Source: Sphingomonas hankyongi
GTDB taxonomy: Bacteria > Pseudomonadota > Alphaproteobacteria > Sphingomonadales > Sphingomonadaceae
Assembly (NCBI RefSeq): GCF_023516575.1
Contig: NZ_JAMGBE010000002.1
Span: forward strand, 372,001-436,000
Reading direction: 5' to 3'
DNA: 64,000 nucleotides
The position numbers and the translations under genes were made by a program. Shown in pieces: positions 62,929 to 64,000 of this stretch (within the stretch, counting starts at the first letter, position 1; every line of letters begins with the position of its first letter). The notes under the pieces were generated by a model, which was given only the letters and a program-made list of their open reading frames with translations, had not been told where the DNA came from and ran no database searches.

Positions 62929-63756
62929 ATGGTTCCCGCCGCTGGTGTCGGCTTCAAGGCCGAGCATTTTGCAGAGGCGCTCGCCGCGCCGGCGGCGGGG
63001 CTCTGGTTCGAGGTTCATGCCGAAAACTACATGGTCGCGGGCGGCCCCCGCATCGCCATGCTCGAAACGCTTCGCCGTCACCGGCCACTCTCGATCCATG
63101 GAGTTGGCATGTCGCTTGCCGGTTCCGCGGAGCCCGATCCTGAGCACCTCGGGGCGTTGAAGCGCCTCGTCGATCGCTTCGAGCCCGCACTCGTCTCCGA
63201 ACATCTCGCCTGGTCTCGCCTCGATGGCCGTTGCTTTCCGGACCTGCTTCCGGTGCCGCGCACCAACGAGGTGCTGACCCGGTGTGCAGCCAATATCGGC
63301 CGGGTTCAGGACGCGCTCGGACGCCAGATCCTGATCGAAAATCCGACCCATTATCTCGCGCTCAGTGATCACAGCTGGAGCGAGACGAGCTTTCTCGCCG
63401 AACTTGCACGCCGCAGCGGATGCGGCTTGCTGATCGACGTCAACAATGTGGCAGTCGGTGCCCACAACCTTGGCTACGATCCCGCAAGCTGGCTCCAAGC
63501 GATCCCCGCAGATCACGTCGGAGAAGTGCATCTCGCCGGGCATTCTCTCGACGCTGAAGGGACGCTGCTCATCGACAGCCACGACGAGCCGATCAGCGAG
63601 CACGTGTGGCGCCTGTACGAGCAATTCGCAGCACGGATCGGCCCCAGGCCCACTCTGATCGAACGCGACGGCAACCTCCCGCCCTTCGCGGATCTCATGC
63701 GCGAGCGGGACTATGCACAGAATATCCTGGCCGGAGAGCTGGCCCTTGCCGCTTGA
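62929..63756 (+). CDS. bufB: MNIO (DUF692) bufferin-modifying enzyme
   Basis: 275-residue TIM-barrel multinuclear non-heme iron oxidase that modifies cysteines in the BufA1 core. It starts at ATG 62929, GVGFKAEHFAEALAAP. Family signatures are WFEVHAENYM, SIHGVGMSLAGSAEPDPEHL, LVSEHLAWS, ILIENPTHYL, LLIDVNNVAVGAHNLGYD, GEVHLAGHSLD, LIDSHDEPI and LIERDGNLPPF. The metal-binding His, Glu, Asp and Asn residues all appear present. It follows bufA1 by two bases and its stop overlaps the bufC start by 11 bases. Confidence 0.93.
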   Translation: MVPAAGVGFKAEHFAEALAAPAAGLWFEVHAENYMVAGGPRIAMLETLRRHRPLSIHGVGMSLAGSAEPDPEHLGALKRLVDRFEPALVSEHLAWSRLDGRCFPDLLPVPRTNEVLTRCAANIGRVQDALGRQILIENPTHYLALSDHSWSETSFLAELARRSGCGLLIDVNNVAVGAHNLGYDPASWLQAIPADHVGEVHLAGHSLDAEGTLLIDSHDEPISEHVWRLYEQFAARIGPRPTLIERDGNLPPFADLMRERDYAQNILAGELALAA

Positions 63757-64000
63757 TCTCGTCCAGTTTCAGCGCGACTTTGCGGCCGCGCTTGGCGCTC
63801 CAGCACGAGGCGCGATCGCCGTATATCGCAACGCGGTTGTGCACGGGGCGGTCGAGGCGCTGCGCGCCAATTTTCCGGTGGTCGCACAAATCGTCGGACC
63901 AGAGATGTTCCAGGCGATTTCGGTCGACTTCGCGTCCGAATGCCCGCCTCGCCGGCCGGTCATGGCGCTGTACGGCGAGCGCTTTGCCGATTGGCTGGCA
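63746..64000 (+). CDS. bufC: BufC/HvfC-like DUF2063 protein, N-terminal part (cut by window edge)
   Basis: Starts at TTG 63746 with GGAGAG 7 bases upstream, overlapping the bufB end. The visible 85 residues, LDLVQFQRDFAAALGAPARG then IAVYRNAVVHGAVEALRANF and PVVAQIVGPEMFQAIS, match the DNA-binding-like N-terminal domain (DUF2063) of the bufferin accessory protein. BufC/HvfC recruits the precursor to the MNIO enzyme. The C-terminal part lies beyond the window. Confidence 0.88.
   Translation, partial: MPLDLVQFQRDFAAALGAPARGAIAVYRNAVVHGAVEALRANFPVVAQIVGPEMFQAISVDFASECPPRRPVMALYGERFADWLA

Overview
The window reads as chromosome of a high-GC alphaproteobacterium of the sphingomonad type. The gene content fits (TonB receptors, amidohydrolase/PD40 fusions, DUF3297, DUF6582, KGG stress peptide, homodimeric E1-like enzymes, bufferin cassette), as do the dense ATGA/TGATG gene overlaps. 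The assignment is inferred from gene families, not from rRNA. I see no rRNA, tRNA, insertion sequence, prophage or CRISPR array. Coding density is very high; the only gene-free stretch over 300 bases is 26175-26574.

Layout: 1-3.7 kb holds the start of threonine synthase, coupled to a zinc/cation efflux CDF protein, divergent from a TonB receptor with zinc-receptor features. 3.7-6.4 kb is a phage-shock (psp) operon on the minus strand, with a 46-residue leader peptide and a sigma-54-like promoter with upstream inverted repeats. 6.5-10.4 kb encodes a secreted PD40/amidohydrolase fusion and a histidine phosphatase. 10.5-14.1 kb is a three-gene branched-chain 2-oxoacid dehydrogenase operon (E1 alpha, E1 beta, E2, no E3). 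14-15.8 kb is an azoreductase divergent from an HxlR-type regulator. 15.8-23.6 kb is a tight operon of an AceE-like E1, a MaoC hydratase, a CitE-like lyase, a 16-codon ORF, acyl-CoA synthetase, DUF3833 and an organic-acid transporter; it looks like a CoA-ester organic-acid pathway. 23.6-26.2 kb carries 6-phosphogluconolactonase, a TonB-like protein, a KGG stress peptide and a four-repeat membrane protein.

The most unusual part is 26.5-46.4 kb. A two-partner-secretion operon encodes the outer-membrane transporter, a 2813-residue glycine-rich exoprotein and a secreted TPR-CHAT protein (caspase-like peptidase fold). It is followed by a membrane-anchored protein made almost wholly of about 10-residue Asn/Ala/Phe/Leu repeats, a secreted HExxH/propeller/barrel protein and a PrsW-like membrane peptidase. 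I suggest this is a surface-adhesin system with its own proteases; the link between the two halves rests on proximity only.

From 46.5 to 53.9 kb two hybrid histidine kinases form an operon. The first has nine 92-residue HAMP-type units in exact 276-bp tandem, like fungal Nik1 kinases. 54-59.2 kb has a small acidic protein, a membrane sensor lacking a kinase domain coupled to an overlooked 55-residue gene, a DUF302 protein, and a patatin/3-hydroxybutyrate dehydrogenase/flavin reductase run. 59.4-62.5 kb has cupin, MFS and carboxymuconolactone-decarboxylase genes facing a LysR regulator. The window ends inside a bufferin cassette (bufA1, bufB, partial bufC), with a possible RNA switch over the bufA1 ribosome-binding site.
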